This document shows, in pieces, positions 1 to 10,430 of a stretch of 17,525 nucleotides of DNA. Position 1 is the stretch's first letter, and each line of letters starts with the position of its first letter. This stretch comes from QHYU01 sp041493955 (GTDB lineage Bacteria; Acidobacteriota; Terriglobia; Acidiferrales; UBA7541), in contig JBGPZW010000069.1 in assembly GCA_041493955.1 (NCBI GenBank), positions 1-17,525 on the forward strand, written 5' to 3'. The notes below the pieces were generated by a model. That model did no database searches. It worked only from the letters and a program-made list of their open reading frames with translations, and was not told where the DNA came from. Position numbers and translations under genes: made by a program.

Positions 1-195
1 AGGATTCGGCTGACCGCGCCGCCCGTGGACGGCCGCGCCAACGAGGCGCTTTGCCGCTTGCTGGCGGAGCGTTTGAAAGTGCCCGTGTCGGCTGTTAGAA
101 TCGTGAGCGGCGAGCGAAGCCGCAACAAGCGCGTTGAGGTGCGCGGAGCCAGCGCCGAACGCATCCGCGAATTGGGCCAGGCCCCTCCGAGCTGA
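1..195 (+). CDS. DUF167 (YggU-like) protein, 3' end
   Basis: This is the C-terminal 64 residues of a gene cut by the left edge of the window, reading in frame 1 to a TGA at 193-195. The segment LTAPPVDGRANEAL, then a leucine- and arginine-rich helix, then VRIVSGERSRNKRVEV, is the hallmark of the DUF167/YggU family: small alpha/beta proteins of about 75-100 residues with no firmly known function. Most of the domain is present, so only some tens of N-terminal residues should lie outside. In many bacteria this family sits beside yggT; the upstream neighbour cannot be seen here. The family call is strong, but no function is claimed. Confidence 0.88.
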   Translation, partial: RIRLTAPPVDGRANEALCRLLAERLKVPVSAVRIVSGERSRNKRVEVRGASAERIRELGQAPPS

Positions 196-250
196 ACCCT
201 GGAGAGGCCTTTTTCGTGATTCAGCGGGCGTCACCATGAGCGCTCGGGGC

Positions 251-256
251 TAAAAT
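251..256 (+). promoter_or_regulatory. possible -10 element before the M24 peptidase gene
   Basis: TAAAAT (five of six matches to TATAAT) lies about 20 bases before the start codon at 278. No good -35 hexamer is visible at the usual spacing, so this is a tentative promoter with a very short leader. Confidence 0.3.
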
Positions 257-277
257 TCGTCAACTGACAACCTTCTG

Positions 278-1456
278 ATGCCTAACATCAAGGCGATTCA
301 AAGCGAGCTCCGCGCCAGCAAGATGGATGGCTGGCTCTTCTACGACTTCCATCACCGCGACCCCATCGGCCAACGCGTGCTGGGTCTGCCGGCCGAGGGC
401 TTGGCCACGCGCCGCTGGTTCTACCTGATCCCTGCCCGGGGCGAGCCGCGCAAGCTGGTTCACCGCATCGAATCGGGCGCGCTGGACACTTTGCCGGGGA
501 CGAAGCTCGTCTATGCAGGGCAGGACGAACTGCGCAGGAACCTGCCCAAGCTGCTGGGCCGCGCCAAGACGGTTGCCATGCAATACTCGCGGCGCAACGC
601 CATCCCCTACGTTTCGATGGTGGACGCCGGCACGGTGGAGATGGTGCGCAGCCTGGGGCGCAAAGTAATCAGCTCGGCCGACCTGGTGCAGAAGTTCGAA
701 GCCTGCTGGACGCCGGAGCAGCTCCAGATGCACCTCGATGCCGGCGAGATCATCGACCGCGTCACCCGCGAGGCTTTTGCCCACGCCGCGCGACAAGTTC
801 GCAACAAGGCCGTTCTGACGGAGTACGACTTGCAGCAGTGGATCCTCGAGCAGTTCCGGTTGAATTCGATCGTCGCGGATGACGCTCCCATCGTGGCCGT
901 CGGCCCGCACGGCGGCGACCCGCACTACGAGCCCAAAGCGGCCGGATCTTCCTTGATTTGCGAAGGCGATCTGCTCCTACTGGACATCTGGGGCAAGAAA
1001 AAGGCGCCTGGCAGCGTCTACTACGACATCACCTGGATGGGTTTTCTTGGCGCCCAGGTGCCGGAGAAGCCCGCCAGGATCTTCGCGATCGTAAGATCCG
1101 CTCGCGATGCCGCCGTCAGTTATGTGCAGGAGGCCGTCAAGGCTGGCCGCTCGATCCAGGGCTGGCAGGTAGACCGCGCCGCGCGCGAGGTGATTCGCAA
1201 GGCAGGTTACGCCAGATATTTTGTTCACCGCACCGGCCATAATATCGGCCAGGAAGTCCACGGGAACGGCGCGAACATGGACGGTCTGGAGACGCTGGAC
1301 GTCCGCCGGATCATCCCCCGGACCTGCTTTTCCGTCGAACCGGGGATCTACCTGCCGGAGTTCGGCGTGCGCAGCGAGGTCAACGTGTACGTTGACGACC
1401 AGCAGGCGCGCGTCACCGGCGCGGTGCAAAGCGAAATCCTCCCGCTGCTGGCCTGA
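278..1456 (+). CDS. M24 family metallopeptidase, Xaa-Pro aminopeptidase-like
   Basis: A 392-residue cytoplasmic protein with the two-domain layout of Xaa-Pro peptidases. The N-terminal creatinase-like domain covers about residues 1-140 and the pita-bread catalytic domain about 150-390. All five expected metal ligands are visible: D236 in LLLDIWG, D250 in YYDITW, H321 in HRTGHNIG, E354 in SVEPGIY and E367 in VRSEVNV. H328 is a likely substrate-binding histidine. Family members use two divalent metal ions to remove N-terminal residues before proline, or cleave related X-Pro bonds; the exact substrate cannot be read here. There is no signal peptide. The ATG at 278 has only a weak ribosome site, but no in-frame alternative precedes it. 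The next gene starts 17 bases after the stop, so the three genes from here to 2066 are probably one operon. Confidence 0.9.
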   Translation: MPNIKAIQSELRASKMDGWLFYDFHHRDPIGQRVLGLPAEGLATRRWFYLIPARGEPRKLVHRIESGALDTLPGTKLVYAGQDELRRNLPKLLGRAKTVAMQYSRRNAIPYVSMVDAGTVEMVRSLGRKVISSADLVQKFEACWTPEQLQMHLDAGEIIDRVTREAFAHAARQVRNKAVLTEYDLQQWILEQFRLNSIVADDAPIVAVGPHGGDPHYEPKAAGSSLICEGDLLLLDIWGKKKAPGSVYYDITWMGFLGAQVPEKPARIFAIVRSARDAAVSYVQEAVKAGRSIQGWQVDRAAREVIRKAGYARYFVHRTGHNIGQEVHGNGANMDGLETLDVRRIIPRTCFSVEPGIYLPEFGVRSEVNVYVDDQQARVTGAVQSEILPLLA

Positions 1457-1473
1457 GTGGGAAACGAGGCTCC

Positions 1474-1875
1474 TTGACTGAAGAAAAACAGGCTACCGAC
1501 GGCGGCCGCGCCGCACTGGCGGCCGTGGTAGTAGTCGCCGGCTGGCTGGTGCCGGGGCTTGGCCACCTGCTGCTGCGCAGGTGGAGCCGCGCGGTGGTCT
1601 ACTTCCTGGCCGTGGGAGCCCTGGCTGTTACCGGGCTCATCCTGCGCGGGAACATTTTCTCGGCCTCGGGTGGCGACGCCTTCGATATGCTGGGCTTCCT
1701 AGCCGATCTCGGCGCGGGCGTGTTTTATTTTGTGTCGCGCATCCTAGAAAACGGTGGGCCGGACGTCTCCCGCGCGGCCGGGGACTACGGCACGCGGCTA
1801 TTCGCCACCGCTGGAGTGCTCAACCTGCTCTGCGTGCTCGAGGCCCACGAAATAGCGCGAGGGAGGAAGGCCTAA
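1474..1875 (+). CDS. small polytopic membrane protein, DUF6677-like
   Basis: A 133-residue protein starting at a TTG, preceded by a GAGG ribosome site about five bases upstream. Four hydrophobic segments are visible at about residues 13-33, 40-58, 68-90 and 106-122. The first carries WLVPGLGHLLL, a Pro-Gly-x-Gly-His pattern seen in small TM2-like membrane proteins. The C-terminus (VLNLLCVLEAHEIARG) resembles what I recall of DUF6677. No catalytic residues are apparent and the function is unknown. It lies 17 bases after the M24 peptidase gene and 14 bases before another small membrane protein gene, so co-transcription is likely. The family name is from memory; membrane location is clear from the sequence. 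Confidence 0.75.
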   Translation: MTEEKQATDGGRAALAAVVVVAGWLVPGLGHLLLRRWSRAVVYFLAVGALAVTGLILRGNIFSASGGDAFDMLGFLADLGAGVFYFVSRILENGGPDVSRAAGDYGTRLFATAGVLNLLCVLEAHEIARGRKA

Positions 1876-1889
1876 GGCGCGGGAATTCC

Positions 1890-2066
1890 ATGAGCTTGAA
1901 CCACTTCCAAACCATGCTGCTGTTCGCTTTTGTGATTTCGCTGGCCTTTGCCTTTCTCACCAAGCGCAAGATGAGCGAGCGGATGCGCTATGCCATGTGG
2001 ACTTTCCTGGCCTTCCTGTTGGTGGCGGTGGCGATCGGCTGGCTGATGTACCCGCTTTCGCGGTGA
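1890..2066 (+). CDS. 58-residue two-helix membrane protein, unknown function
   Basis: A short gene starting at ATG 1890, fourteen bases after the preceding stop. The protein has a hydrophobic helix at about residues 8-24, a short basic loop (TKRKMSERMR), then a second helix at about residues 34-53. The loop would be expected on the cytoplasmic side. I do not recognise a family. It is supported by operon-like spacing, by hydrophobicity organised as two clean membrane spans, and by an abrupt change from arginine-rich nonsense to membrane-protein composition in this frame exactly at the proposed start. The upstream ribosome site is weak, so translation may depend on coupling to the gene before. 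Confidence 0.62.
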   Translation: MSLNHFQTMLLFAFVISLAFAFLTKRKMSERMRYAMWTFLAFLLVAVAIGWLMYPLSR

Positions 2067-2111
2067 AGCTCGAATGGCCGTGCAGGCTTGAAGACAGGGA
2101 TGCAAGCTGGT

Positions 2112-2141
2112 TTGACAGTTTTTTCAGCGCGATGCTAAAGT
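2112..2141 (+). promoter_or_regulatory. promoter of the tRNA-Thr gene
   Basis: TTGACA at 2112-2117 matches the -35 consensus perfectly. It is followed after 18 bases by TAAAGT at 2136-2141, preceded by TGC (an extended -10). The expected start near 2148 is a few bases ahead of the tRNA 5' end at 2155. Confidence 0.7.
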
Positions 2142-2154
2142 GAGTTCACGAAGA

Positions 2155-2230
2155 GCCGAGGTAGCTCAGCTGGTAGAGCAGACGATTCGTAATCGTCAGG
2201 TCGCCGGTTCAATCCCGGCCCTCGGCTCCA
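2155..2230 (+). tRNA. tRNA-Thr (anticodon CGT)
   Basis: A full 76-base cloverleaf can be folded by eye. The acceptor stem is GCCGAGG (2155-2161) paired with CCTCGGC (2220-2226), followed by discriminator T and an encoded CCA. The D arm is GCTC/GAGC. The anticodon stem is GACGA/TCGTC around the loop TTCGTAA, giving anticodon CGT for ACG codons. The T arm is GCCGG/CCGGC around TTCAATC. The first two acceptor pairs, G1-C72 and C2-G71, with G35 and U36, agree with known threonine identity elements. It has its own promoter and is followed by a strong hairpin at 2322-2349. Confidence 0.96.
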
Positions 2231-2560
2231 GATTTCAGGAGTTCCGCTCGGTTCCCCAGTGTTGAGCGTGACGGAGTAGCCCGCCCTCCGATTCCAGACC
2301 CGGAAGTATGCCGTAAAAATAGAAAGCCCACCCGTGAAGGTGGGCTTTCCAGAGGGGAGAATCGTTCCAGGCCTATGCGCGGAAGGCCCCAGAACTCTTT
2401 TTCCTCGAGGCAAGTCTAGAAGAGGGAAAACGGCGAAGTCAAGAGAAGAAACAACAGGAAATCCACAACATCAAGTAGTTTATTATCATCTACTTGCGAA
2501 GATTCTCCGGCGTTACCCACAGGCGTCAACGGGCAGATTTCCTGGGAAAACAACAAATCC
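2231..2560. other. gene-free interval between tRNA-Thr and the envelope operon
   Basis: No credible gene is seen. The interval holds a perfect 11-base-pair hairpin (2322-2349), then a noticeably A-rich stretch from about 2420 to 2500. That stretch contains an inverted repeat CAAGTAG/CTACTTG (2472-2478 and 2490-2496, 11-base loop). Two sequences resembling the DnaA box flank the repeat: AAATCCACA at 2459-2467 and TTACCCACA at 2513-2521. It separates a plus-strand tRNA from a converging minus-strand operon. Confidence 0.6.
2322..2349. terminator. bidirectional hairpin terminator between tRNA-Thr and the converging operon
   Basis: GAAAGCCCACC (2322-2332) pairs perfectly with GGTGGGCTTTC (2339-2349) around a six-base loop. 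Read on the minus strand the stem is followed by TATTTTT, a proper U-tract, so it should stop the DUF6599-side operon. Read on the plus strand it has only the CTTTCC end and would be a weaker stop for the tRNA transcript. Confidence 0.78.
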
Positions 2561-3667
2561 TCAATAGAAGTCCTTTGCCTCTATGGGCTTGCTGGTGAGT
2601 CCCAACTGCAGGATTTCGACGTGCGAGGCGCGGTCGAAAACCTTTCCCGGGAAGAAATACTTCACGAGGATGCGCACGCCGCCGAAACCGATTCCCGCGA
2701 TGGCAGCGAACAGCAGAATAACGCCTGTGCCCACGAAGGTCCCGACCAAAAAAGTACCAATGCTCGGGTCGGTCAGCTTGTGGCTGGGCTCGTTCCAGGT
2801 GACCTGCGTTTCGTAGTGGATCTGATCGAGTAGCATGCGGGCGACCGAGGCGGATCTGTTGTTTACAACCAGAGAGAGCAGCGAGCCTTTGCGTCGCGCG
2901 AAAATCGGAGCCGGGGAACCGGCCGGAACCTCTTGCTGGGGGTTCACAGGAAACCATCGCCCGAATTCTTCCAGTTTTCGCGCCGCAGCCTGGGGCGTCG
3001 GGTAGTAAGCCAACAGCACAGTGGCCTCCTGCCCGTTAACGCGATAGCGCGCCAGCGCGGCCTCCGCACCCTCGCCGAAGCCGACCCAATCACCGTTGCC
3101 AAGGGGCAGCAGGCGTCCGAGAGCCATCGGCCCGAGCAGGTAGCGCTCGGAGTTGCTCACCCGGCCGCGAGCGGGGAGGTAGCGGCCGATGGTCGGGTAA
3201 GGGGTTCGCTCCGCGCGGGGACCCAGGTTTTCGATCAGGGACTTCAGGTCCGCACTCAGTCGGGGCACGTCACTTCCGGTCACGTCCAGGAGCAGGTTGC
3301 CGACCACCAGCAGGGCGCGATCGCGGGAGAGGGCTGAATAGGCGGCCAGTTCGCTCTGCAACGTCTGGTCGGTACGGAGATAGGTGTAAGCGCCGTACGC
3401 CCCACTCGGATCGTGCATGCGGTAGAGAGTGATCGTGAGTGATTCGGCGCCTCGTGAATACGCCCGGCGCTCGGCCGCCATGGCGCCGTATTCCCTCACG
3501 ACGCCCGCGTCCACCCCGGCCCACTGCTCCAGCGCCTCGGGACGCAGCCGAGTGGCGGCTGCGGGGGCGCCCCAGGAGCCAAACGACCCCGGGAGAACAT
3601 CCTGCGCGACCGCGGGCACAACTGCAGCGGCGAGGACCAGAAACGTTGTCAGCGCAACCCTGCGCAT
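2561..3667 (-). CDS. DUF6599-like secreted or membrane-anchored protein
   Basis: A 368-residue protein of unknown function. I chose the ATG at 3667 rather than the in-frame ATG at 3679 because GAGG sits six bases before it and a clean signal peptide follows (MRRVALTTFL, hydrophobic core, AVA cleavage site near residue 21). The mature part is a long soluble region containing LYRMHDPSGAYGAYTYL (about residues 81-97), a pattern I associate with DUF6599 proteins of Acidobacteriota. It ends with one membrane span at about residues 304-334 and a short cytoplasmic tail of some 30 residues. The topology is therefore exported domain, C-terminal anchor. It starts 29 bases after the amidase stop and is probably the last gene of the cell wall operon. 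No catalytic motif is visible. Confidence 0.75.
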   Translation of the reverse strand: MRRVALTTFLVLAAAVVPAVAQDVLPGSFGSWGAPAAATRLRPEALEQWAGVDAGVVREYGAMAAERRAYSRGAESLTITLYRMHDPSGAYGAYTYLRTDQTLQSELAAYSALSRDRALLVVGNLLLDVTGSDVPRLSADLKSLIENLGPRAERTPYPTIGRYLPARGRVSNSERYLLGPMALGRLLPLGNGDWVGFGEGAEAALARYRVNGQEATVLLAYYPTPQAAARKLEEFGRWFPVNPQQEVPAGSPAPIFARRKGSLLSLVVNNRSASVARMLLDQIHYETQVTWNEPSHKLTDPSIGTFLVGTFVGTGVILLFAAIAGIGFGGVRILVKYFFPGKVFDRASHVEILQLGLTSKPIEAKDFY

Positions 3668-3696
3668 CCTTGTCCTCATACTTAGACACTCTAATT

Positions 3697-5700
3697 CTAC
3701 CGCTGGTGCCCACGGTGCGCCACACCAGTCGCGCGGACACCGAGCGGGCCGGTGGGCTGGTTGTAGCTCAGGCTATTGATGCTCTGAAGGTAGGCTTCAA
3801 CTCCGGTGTAGAGCCCTTCGGCGACGCGCTGGCGGTTCTCCGGCTTTTTGAGGAGCTGCTCTTCGGCGGGGTTGCTGATGAAGGCGATCTCCGAGAGGAC
3901 CGAAGGCATGTTGGCACCGATCAGCACCACAAACGGCGCCTTGCGGACGCCGCGATTTTTCAGGGTGCGATTGAAGCGTTGCAAGCGCCGGGTGAGCGAA
4001 TCCTGCAGGTCGCTGGCCAGCTCGCGCGACTCTTCGAGTTTCTCGTTGCGCGCGATTTTCTTGACGATTTCTTGCAGCTCGTGGATGTTGCCCTGCGAGA
4101 GGGAGTTCTCGCGCGAGGCCACTTCCAAAGCGTCGGGCGAGGGGGCGAAATTCAGGTAGTAGGTCTCCACGCCGCGGGTCTTGTGGTCGCGGCTGGAGTT
4201 GGCGTGGATGGAGATAAACAGGTCGGCCTTGACCTGGTTGGCAACGGCGGTGCGATTCTCCAGCGGAATGAAAGTGTCATCGGCGCGGGTGAAGACCACC
4301 TCCGCGCCGGGCAGCCGCTGCTGGATGATCTTTCCGAGGCGCAGAGCCACATCCAGGCAGAGGTCTTTTTCCATGAGCCCGGTCGGGCCGATCGTGCCGG
4401 TATCGTGGCCCCCGTGACCAGGGTCAATGACGATGCGGCCGATCTTCAGACCTAGTGCGCGGGTCAGGGACCGCTGGCCGTCGCGGGTCGGCTGCGGCAC
4501 CCGGGGCGGCTTCAGCGCGGCCGCGGCTTCGCGCGCCGAGGGCGCTGGCTCGCGGTGACCCTCCTTCGTAGAGGCCGGGGTATCGGCCGTGGCGGGCTCG
4601 GTGCGGGCCTTTTCCGTGTTGGAAGGCGTTGGACCCGCGGTCGCTGCAGATGGCTTCTCCTGCCTGCCGCTTGAGGCTTTCTCGGCCTTGGCCGGCGGCG
4701 GAGCGGGTTTTGCCGGTTCGCTTGAAGCAGGCGTTTCCGCCTTCGCGGTCATCGGCGGGAGGCCGTAGATGTCCACCACCAGGCGGTAAGGGTCAGAGAG
4801 CAGGAAGGTGGTGTAGTCCTTTACCTTGTCCACCTCAAGGACCACGCGGACCACGCCGGCCTGGTTCTGGCCCACGCGAATCGTCTTCAGGAAACCGCTC
4901 TGCACCTCCAGAGTCTTCCCCGCCAGGGCCGAGCCAAGCTTGGCGTCGTGAAGATCGAAATAGATGCGGTCCGGGTCGGCAATCCGCGCGCCCCGGTATT
5001 GCACCTTATCCTCGAGGGAAATCACCACGCGCGTGTAGTTGTCCCCGTTCCAGGTGCGGATTTGGGTCACTAGAGGCAGCTTCTGCTCTTTCTCCTGTTC
5101 TTTGGCCAGCTTGCGCGCCGTGGCGGGTTTGCGGCTGGCCTGGCGGACTTTGGAGATTTCCGCCAGAGCCTCCTGGGCGTCGGGGGCTTTCGGTGAGCGC
5201 GGATGGAACTTCAGAAACTCTTGAAAAGTTTTCTCAGCGAGGTCGAGCTGCTGCAGGTCGTCCTTGTAGATCATGCCGATGGTCATCAACGCGTCGTCGC
5301 GATATCGGCTGTCTGGGTAATCGTGCAGCAGGAACTGGTAAGCATCAATGGCCGATTGATAGTACTTGGGCTCGAATTGCCGGCCCATGTCCTGGTAGAG
5401 CTCGGCGACCGCCACGTACGCGGCGGGCACGTCGGCGGCGCGCCGCGAGATCAGATAGACGCGGCGGTAGGCAGCAATGACTTTCAGGTAGGCGTCGGTG
5501 GTGCGATCACTTTTCGGCTGGCCGAGCAGCGCGGTGCGCTGTTTTTCGGCGCGCTCAAATTGCGTGTGGGCGGCCGATCGTTTCGAGGCGGACGATTGAG
5601 CGTAACCCGCAGGAGCCAGGCACAGGGATAGAGCGGCCGCCAGAAAGAGGCGCAGCACGGGCCGGGTTGGAGCGGCGCAGGGCCGCAGGGTCCGCCTCAT
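3697..5700 (-). CDS. N-acetylmuramoyl-L-alanine amidase with TPR and AMIN domains (AmiC-like)
   Basis: A 667-residue exported enzyme expected to cut the amide bond between N-acetylmuramic acid and the stem peptide in the periplasm. Order: signal peptide (about 1-35, ending PAGYAQ); TPR-type helical repeats (about 65-185, with AYQFLLHDYPDSRYRDDAL resembling YbgF/BamD-type repeats); AMIN targeting domain (about 207-312); a low-complexity Pro/Ala/Lys/Glu linker (about 315-410); and an amidase_3 catalytic domain (about 420-640). The zinc ligands H429 (DPGHGG), E444 (MEKD) and H499 (SIHAN) and the catalytic E604 (LSEIAF) are all present. The added TPR region makes it longer than E. coli AmiC (about 417 residues) and probably binds a partner. 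Its ATG overlaps the stop of the transglycosylase gene as ATGA, so the two are translationally coupled. Confidence 0.93.
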   Translation of the reverse strand: MRRTLRPCAAPTRPVLRLFLAAALSLCLAPAGYAQSSASKRSAAHTQFERAEKQRTALLGQPKSDRTTDAYLKVIAAYRRVYLISRRAADVPAAYVAVAELYQDMGRQFEPKYYQSAIDAYQFLLHDYPDSRYRDDALMTIGMIYKDDLQQLDLAEKTFQEFLKFHPRSPKAPDAQEALAEISKVRQASRKPATARKLAKEQEKEQKLPLVTQIRTWNGDNYTRVVISLEDKVQYRGARIADPDRIYFDLHDAKLGSALAGKTLEVQSGFLKTIRVGQNQAGVVRVVLEVDKVKDYTTFLLSDPYRLVVDIYGLPPMTAKAETPASSEPAKPAPPPAKAEKASSGRQEKPSAATAGPTPSNTEKARTEPATADTPASTKEGHREPAPSAREAAAALKPPRVPQPTRDGQRSLTRALGLKIGRIVIDPGHGGHDTGTIGPTGLMEKDLCLDVALRLGKIIQQRLPGAEVVFTRADDTFIPLENRTAVANQVKADLFISIHANSSRDHKTRGVETYYLNFAPSPDALEVASRENSLSQGNIHELQEIVKKIARNEKLEESRELASDLQDSLTRRLQRFNRTLKNRGVRKAPFVVLIGANMPSVLSEIAFISNPAEEQLLKKPENRQRVAEGLYTGVEAYLQSINSLSYNQPTGPLGVRATGVAHRGHQR

Positions 5701-6371
5701 TCGTTGGTAAAGACTGTCCGGCCCTTTTCATCGGTCGTCCGGTAGATGGGACGCGAAGCGTTCCACCATTCCGGTAGGCGACCGGAGCCGGTCCGGAAGT
5801 AGGTGTCCGTCACCTTTTGCACGTAGTGGCGCGTCTCCCAGTAGTTCGGTACGCCCCGGGCGCGGTCCACGGCGCGCTCCCCGGCATTATACGCCGCGAG
5901 CGATCGGTTTAGATCGCCGTCATACCGCTCCAGCAGGGCCCGCAAGTAGCGGATCCCGCCATCGAGGTTCTGTTGCGGGTTGAACGCGTCCACCACGCCA
6001 TATCGTTGTGCCGTCCCCGGAATCAACTGCATCAGCCCGAGCGCTCCCTTGGGAGAGACCGCAGCGGGGTTCCAGCCCGATTCGGCCTCGATCACGGCTT
6101 TCACCAAGGCGGGGTCCACGCGGTGCTTCTGGGCCGTTTCGTGGACCAGGCGTTCGAGCCTCTCGTTGGGGACCCTGAGGGTACGCCGAGACATACCGAG
6201 CCCGACGCCTCTCAGCGAGGGTGACTTGGCATGTGCGGCGGGATCATCCGCGTTGATGTAGGTTCGCTTTCCGCTATCCTCAACGTAGATGGCCAGTTGA
6301 CTCCGTGCGGGTATTGCAAACAAACCCAACAGAGTCAGCAAGATGCTAACCGAGATGTGCGCGCGCACCAT
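5697..6371 (-). CDS. lytic transglycosylase, SLT domain
   Basis: An exported peptidoglycan lytic transglycosylase that cleaves between MurNAc and GlcNAc. I prefer the ATG at 6371 (224 residues) over an in-frame TTG at 6389 because GAGG lies six bases upstream of the ATG and a signal peptide follows immediately (MVRAHISVSILLTLLGLF, cleavage near ARS-Q). The SLT domain spans about residues 75-190. It contains EAESGWNPAAVSPKGALGLM, where the Glu of the E-S pair (residue 97) is the catalytic acid, and the later conserved YNAG and YV elements. Short segments before and after the domain (IYVEDSGKRTYIN and IYRTTDEKGRTVFTN) both resemble the DUF4124 beta motif. It is the first gene of the operon with the amidase, overlapping it by four bases. 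Confidence 0.92.
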   Translation of the reverse strand: MVRAHISVSILLTLLGLFAIPARSQLAIYVEDSGKRTYINADDPAAHAKSPSLRGVGLGMSRRTLRVPNERLERLVHETAQKHRVDPALVKAVIEAESGWNPAAVSPKGALGLMQLIPGTAQRYGVVDAFNPQQNLDGGIRYLRALLERYDGDLNRSLAAYNAGERAVDRARGVPNYWETRHYVQKVTDTYFRTGSGRLPEWWNASRPIYRTTDEKGRTVFTNE

Positions 6372-6452
6372 TCTTATCCTCAGGGCCAAGTGCGGGGAAG
6401 GCAGAACAACACCACTTCCAGTCTGAAGAACACGGCAAAACCCTGACGGGAG

Positions 6453-6480
6453 AGAAGTGTCCCCTCCCGGACACGCTTCT
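6453..6480 (-). terminator. hairpin between alaS and the transglycosylase gene
   Basis: AGAAGTGTCC (6453-6462) can pair with GGACACGCTTCT (6469-6480), ten pairs with a two-base bulge and a six-base loop. No clear U-tract follows on the minus strand. It may be a partial terminator for alaS or a structured leader of the next operon. Confidence 0.3.
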
Positions 6481-6494
6481 GGCGCAGGATAGGA

Positions 6495-9536
<3,042 letters not shown>

Positions 9537-9571
9537 GTCACCCTCAGAGGAAACCCAAGTCCCAAGCGGGC

Positions 9572-9600
9572 ATTATGGCAGACGCATATCGCGCCCGCAA
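9572..9600 (-). promoter_or_regulatory. promoter of alaS
   Basis: On the minus strand TTGCGG (9600-9595) is followed after 17 bases by CATAAT (9577-9572), with TGC just before the -10. Transcription would begin near 9565, about 30 bases before the GTG start of alaS, so alaS can be expressed independently of recX. Confidence 0.6.
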
Positions 9601-9658
9601 CGCCTCGCCGCCTCCAGATTGGCCGCTCCGTTGGAATTCGCCGGCGTCACGTCGGCAG

Positions 9659-10183
9659 TCATTCCTCTTCTGGTGGAGCGGCGTCGGCCAGGTCGGGGAC
9701 GTCGCGGTGGGTGAGGGCGTGGAGTTCGGCGCGGATGAGGTCGGCGGAAAACCCGGCGCGGAGCAGGCTGCCGTAAAGTGAGGCGAGCTTGCGTTGGTCG
9801 AGCGGCCCGCGCTGGAGTTTCAGGCGGCGCTCGATGCGCTTGCGCAGCAGGGCGCGCTCGTCGGTCTCCTGGAAGACTTCCTCAAGCGCGGCTTCGATGT
9901 GGCGGTCGGGGATGCCGCGGGCGCGGAGGTCGCGCGCGATGCGGAAGCGTCCCTGGCGGCGCGACTCAGCGCGGTGGTGCGCGAACTGGCGGGCGTAGCG
10001 GGCATCGTCGAGAAGCTTCTCATTCTTCAGGCGCTGGAGGACGTGCGCGGCAGCGGCTTTTTCCTGAGCGCGGCGCTCGAGCGCCTGGCGCATTTCATAG
10101 ATCGAATGCGCGCGGCGCATCAGTGCGCGGATGGCGGCGGTGTAGAGTTGTTCGTCAGTCGCGAGTTTGCGCGGCGGGCGCAT
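9659..10183 (-). CDS. recX: regulatory protein RecX
   Basis: A 174-residue, mostly helical, highly basic protein of the RecX family, which binds RecA filaments and limits recombinase activity. The family's three-helix repeats are recognisable: DEQLYTAAIRALMRRAHSIY, then LKNEKLLDDARYARQFAHHR followed by GRFRIARDLRARGIPDRHI (about residues 53-95), then LYGSLLRAGFSADLIRAEL. I chose ATG 10183 because family similarity begins there; ATG 10198 is also possible. The frame stays open to 10378, but that part is low-complexity and overlaps an intergenic repeat, so I excluded it. It sits 122 bases upstream of alaS, echoing the recA-recX-alaS order of other bacteria, but recA is absent and pilT precedes it. 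Confidence 0.85.
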   Translation of the reverse strand: MRPPRKLATDEQLYTAAIRALMRRAHSIYEMRQALERRAQEKAAAAHVLQRLKNEKLLDDARYARQFAHHRAESRRQGRFRIARDLRARGIPDRHIEAALEEVFQETDERALLRKRIERRLKLQRGPLDQRKLASLYGSLLRAGFSADLIRAELHALTHRDVPDLADAAPPEEE

Positions 10184-10250
10184 TGCGAGGCCCAGCATAG
10201 AAGCAGCGAGGCAGGGAAGCAAGGAGGCAGGGGCGGCAAGAAAAGAAGAA

Positions 10251-10288
10251 ACGCAGAGGACGCGGAAGAACGCAGAAGACACGGAGAG
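10251..10288. repeat. imperfect tandem repeat upstream of recX (ACGCAGAGG-type units)
   Basis: Four consecutive 9-10 base units are visible: ACGCAGAGG, ACGCGGAAG, AACGCAGAAG and ACACGGAGAG. They follow a purine-rich tract at about 10201-10250. On the minus strand this reads as CTCTGCGT-type units, a pattern I recall from intergenic regions of several unrelated bacteria. It lies in the gap between pilT and recX. Confidence 0.65.
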
Positions 10289-10430
10289 TCGCGGGGAACA
10301 AGTGTGTAGGCAAGGTTTCCTGCGAGGAAAGCGAATGCACCGCCCAGGGCGCGCCAAGCAACACCTGGGGCGCAGCAAGCAGCGTCCCTACTTCCGGGCG
10401 GCTGCTGATGGCCCAATAACAAAATCGGAG

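Noticed and set aside
3439..4455. Long plus-strand open frame of 338 codons opposite the amidase and DUF6599-like genes
   Set aside because: It is a shadow of GC-rich antisense codon usage with no domain, crossing two well-supported minus-strand genes.
10184..10378. N-terminal extension of the recX reading frame by 65 residues
   Set aside because: It is cysteine-, arginine- and leucine-rich low complexity, overlaps the intergenic tandem repeat, and RecX similarity begins only after ATG 10183.
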